A DNA stretch of 64,000 nucleotides from Rhodococcus tukisamuensis NBRC 100609 (GTDB lineage: Bacteria > Actinomycetota > Actinomycetes > Mycobacteriales > Mycobacteriaceae): NCBI RefSeq assembly GCF_001894985.1, contig NZ_BCXG01000002.1, positions 248,001 to 312,000 of the forward strand, given 5' to 3'. Both the position numbers and the translations under genes were made by a program. Positions 63,501 through 64,000 of the stretch are shown here, piece by piece. Positions within the stretch are counted from its first letter, which is position 1. Every line of letters starts with the position of its first letter. A model generated the notes under the pieces. That model made no database searches and had not been told where the DNA came from. It saw nothing but the letters and a program-made list of their open reading frames with translations.

Positions 63501-64000
63501 CTGGGGTGCCGGGGGCGAAGCCGCCCAGCTCGGCATCCGTCAACGGTCCGGTGCCGTGGTCTTCGCTCGTGACACCGTCGAGCACGATCGCCGCACCCTC
63601 GAAACCGGCGAGGGTCTCGCCGACCGCGACGGTGGTCACCAGGACCACCGGCCGGGCGTCGTCGAGCATCCCGACCAGGCGGTCCGCCGGGTGGTCCAGC
63701 TCGAGCGGCAGGTACGCGGACCCGGTGCGCAGCACCGCGAACAGCGCGACGACCATCTCCACCGACCGCGGCAGGCCAAGCGCCACAATCCGTTCCGGAC
63801 CGGCGCCGTGCGCCAGCAGGAGCCGGGCCATGGCGTTGATCCGGCCGTCGAGGTCTCGGTAGGTCACCGACTGCGAGCCGAAGACCAGCGCGACCTCGTC
63901 CGGGGTGCGCGCGGCCGCCTCCGCGAACAGGTCCGCGATGGTGGATTCGGGCAGCTCCCGCTCGGCCGAGCGGGACGCCAGCGCCGCGCGTTCGCCGGGC
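57583..64000 (-). CDS. Non-ribosomal peptide synthetase, C-terminal part (A-T-C-A-T-C visible)
   Basis: The frame is open from the window edge to TAG at 57583-57585, over 2130 residues, and lacks its 5' end. Order: A1 (64000 to about 62350; 'VIYTSGSTGKPKGVV', 'DFLGRTDDQVKIRGHRVELG'), carrier T1 ('FFDLGGHSLLATRL', Ser near 62239), C (about 62090-60800; HHIATDEW), A2 (about 60660-59180; 'YTSGSTGRPKGVVVSHEG'), T2 ('FFDLGGHSMASMQL', near 59040), and a last C-like domain (about 58900-57640). A1 specificity residues read D-M-E-N-L-G-L-I-N, the hydroxyornithine code. A2 reads D-V-F-I-L-G-A-V-N, which I cannot assign. The final C domain has QYLAVDE in place of HHxxxDG. No thioesterase or epimerase is seen. 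Confidence 0.95.
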   Translation of the reverse strand, partial: PGERAALASRSAERELPESTIADLFAEAAARTPDEVALVFGSQSVTYRDLDGRINAMARLLLAHGAGPERIVALGLPRSVEMVVALFAVLRTGSAYLPLELDHPADRLVGMLDDARPVVLVTTVAVGETLAGFEGAAIVLDGVTSEDHGTGPLTDAELGGFAPGTPGRLDHPAYVIYTSGSTGKPKGVVTGYRGLTNMQFNHRAEIFDPTIEMTGGRRLRIAHTVSFAFDMSWEELLWLVEGHEVHICDENLRRDAESLVAYCNSHRIDVVNVTPTYAQHLFEEGLLDDGPGEHRPPLVLLGGEAVPDSVWSRLRDTDGTFGYNLYGPTEYTINTLGGGTSDSVTPTVGRPIWNTRAHILDSWLRPVADGVAGELYIAGIGLARGYLDRFGLTAERFVADPFTAGGRMYRTGDLVRRRVDDASGATGEFSAVIDFLGRTDDQVKIRGHRVELGEIESVLAGLDGVRQCAVIAAPGPGGVKRLVAYVVPCGPVDGFGSQHGQKYAQALRACLPDYMVPAAFVPTDTLPMTVNGKLDVRALPPVPDAVGSGSRGAEDHIEQVLCELFGEVLDVAELGVEDSFFDLGGHSLLATRLISRARSALSTELTMRDLFEAPSVAELAARVRDRGDAVRPVLAPAVRPEHLPMSSAQQRLWLMQQIEGGSVSPDGVPAAAAYNFPIVLRLKGELDAGLFATALADVVGRHESLRTVFGEVDGRPVQRVLDEATPELTVLDGTEAEIAGLVRGAVLRPFDLTREIPVRGTVIRLDAHDHVLALVLHHIATDEWSDRPFLRDLMLAYASRAHGQAPQWEPLAVQYADYTLWQRELLGDAADPDSVLSKQLSYWERTLSGAPEELTLPTDRARPARPSFAGSAIELDLDPRTTAALRALAAESGASMFMVLHAAAAALLHRIGAGDDLPLGAPIAGRTEQGLDELVGFFVNTLVLRTDVSGNPTFGELLGRVRELDLAAFTHADVPFESVVERLNPARTLARNPLFQVMVGYHSRAADITGSTEFPRAGGREGAGLTLEPVPLQERTAKFDLVFNFTEFLDENRIALRLEFGADLFDESTADAIARRQLALLDAVAQDPSTPIGAVDVFLPGERDLVLVEFNDTRREVPEETLDASFARWVAATPAATAALDEHGSMTYAELDERSDRIAAVLAGRGVGAESVVGLAVPRSVDMVASVLAVLKLGAAYLPLDLSHPADRISYMLADSNAGVLLSTAQESARIEEAPGLGRVLLDEPGTVAALAAAVKPATTVPDGIDHAAYVIYTSGSTGRPKGVVVSHEGISSLVATAEDRMKLVPGSTVLQFASVGFDVAVFELSMALCTGSRLVIVPDRSRVAGPELTDFMHEHEVTHAIIPPSLMAALPPGALVPAGCTVLVGTETVPPDLIGRWAERLNLLAAYGLTEATVNNTLWQAQPGWNQAVPIGIPDPNEQAFVLDARLRPVPVGVAGELYIAGRGLARGYLGKPALTAGRFVANPFGPGRMYRTGDLARWRAEGNIDFLGRVDDQVKIRGFRIELGEIIAALADSPGVNQSAVVADRDGAIARLIGYVVPLEGAAVDPAAVRAHVASSLPDYMVPSVVIVLDGPLPLTPNGKLDRKALPAPDWAELTGDVAPRTERERVIAGLFAEILHLPSVGVHDNFFDLGGHSMASMQLVGRVRTELGAQLSIREVFDAPTVAELAELTVVDAGGRPALTPAASATDALAPVQRRQWSVYRDTGTASHALSLYPHHRLDADALARALELVVSRHQPLRTAFTADGVEVRGVPVAGPRLEVLDAGDGDLAALVFELAQRPTDLTEHAPLRVTLVETADGRQALLLVMQYLAVDEWSVVPLLGELLAGYVSLVAGSEPELPALPVGYSDYVAWTDSVLGDADDESSRYTTQLGYWRERLAGLPERLSLPGERPARPAGGDLVGLPIDEALHADIDALARRTGTSMFMVLQAALAAVLTEFGVGEDLPIGSLVAGRPEEALSGLIGCFFNTVVLRTDTSGDPTFAELLGRVRASNLAALDHQDIGFEDVATALGGEVMRPQVMIVHHEQASLDAVDGVFGPLLPVPVGVPVADLTLSFYEPVGRGPVHAYLGYRTDVLDADVVAELADRLSALLRAVCADEGHQLGQIGRPQGVGMQI

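Overview
This window is high-GC actinobacterial chromosome, most likely Rhodococcus (Prescottella/R. equi-like). The pointers are a Tat-exported ChoE-type cholesterol oxidase sitting between purD and purB, frequent GTG starts with 4-base GTGA gene overlaps, several leaderless-looking genes (TANNNT 6-7 bases before the start codon), a ykkC-III guanidine riboswitch and an MbtH-assisted hydroxamate NRPS cluster. The genus is an inference from gene content; no 16S or marker gene was compared.

Layout. 1-1172: two AHSA1/SRPBCC proteins around an ArsR regulator. 1284-11108 (minus): purB, TetR, aminotransferase, choE, purD and two envelope glycosyltransferases. 11287-13224 (plus): alpha/beta hydrolase, RibD-like reductase, HIT protein. 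13304-17927 (minus): branched-chain amino acid ABC transporter with a LivM-LivG fusion. 18158-19945 (plus): SnoaL-like protein and an Old Yellow Enzyme. 20072-24978: a DUF4352-like protein and two convergent two-component systems. 25115-25489: guanidine-III riboswitch and SMR exporter. 25554-27649: a protein made of 13 exact decapeptide repeats, a gene-poor gap, and a membrane protein.

27683-37752 (minus) is the most unusual block: amidohydrolase, degenerate ABC ATPase, YhgE/Pip membrane protein, glutamate decarboxylase, benzoylformate-decarboxylase-like ThDP enzyme (with a one-base frameshift), Ntn linear-amide hydrolase and a drug-type MFS exporter. All run the same way, downstream of a perfect 11+11 bp palindrome. 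37945-39634 is a small decayed accessory patch: an IS3-type transposase remnant, a broken dienelactone hydrolase fragment, two tiny genes that split a phage-type S74 chaperone domain, then tRNA-Thr(TGT).

39792-45979 (plus) is a molybdenum hydroxylase operon: FAD subunit, a fused 2Fe-2S/Mo subunit, an ABM-domain membrane protein, XdhC and a MobA-like transferase. 46010-50668 holds secreted and small proteins (duplicated PepSY lipoprotein, lipoprotein hydrolase, YdeI, VOC, WYL regulator). 50728-53895 is a lipoprotein multicopper oxidase with a long beta-propeller-like tail. 54064-55885: a small NTF2-like protein and ThrE-type exporter. 55886-64000 (minus) is the end of a siderophore cluster: MbtH, ornithine N5-hydroxylase, an IdeR-like iron box, and an NRPS running off the window. 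The first visible adenylation domain of the NRPS carries the nine readable residues of the hydroxyornithine code, matching the adjacent hydroxylase.
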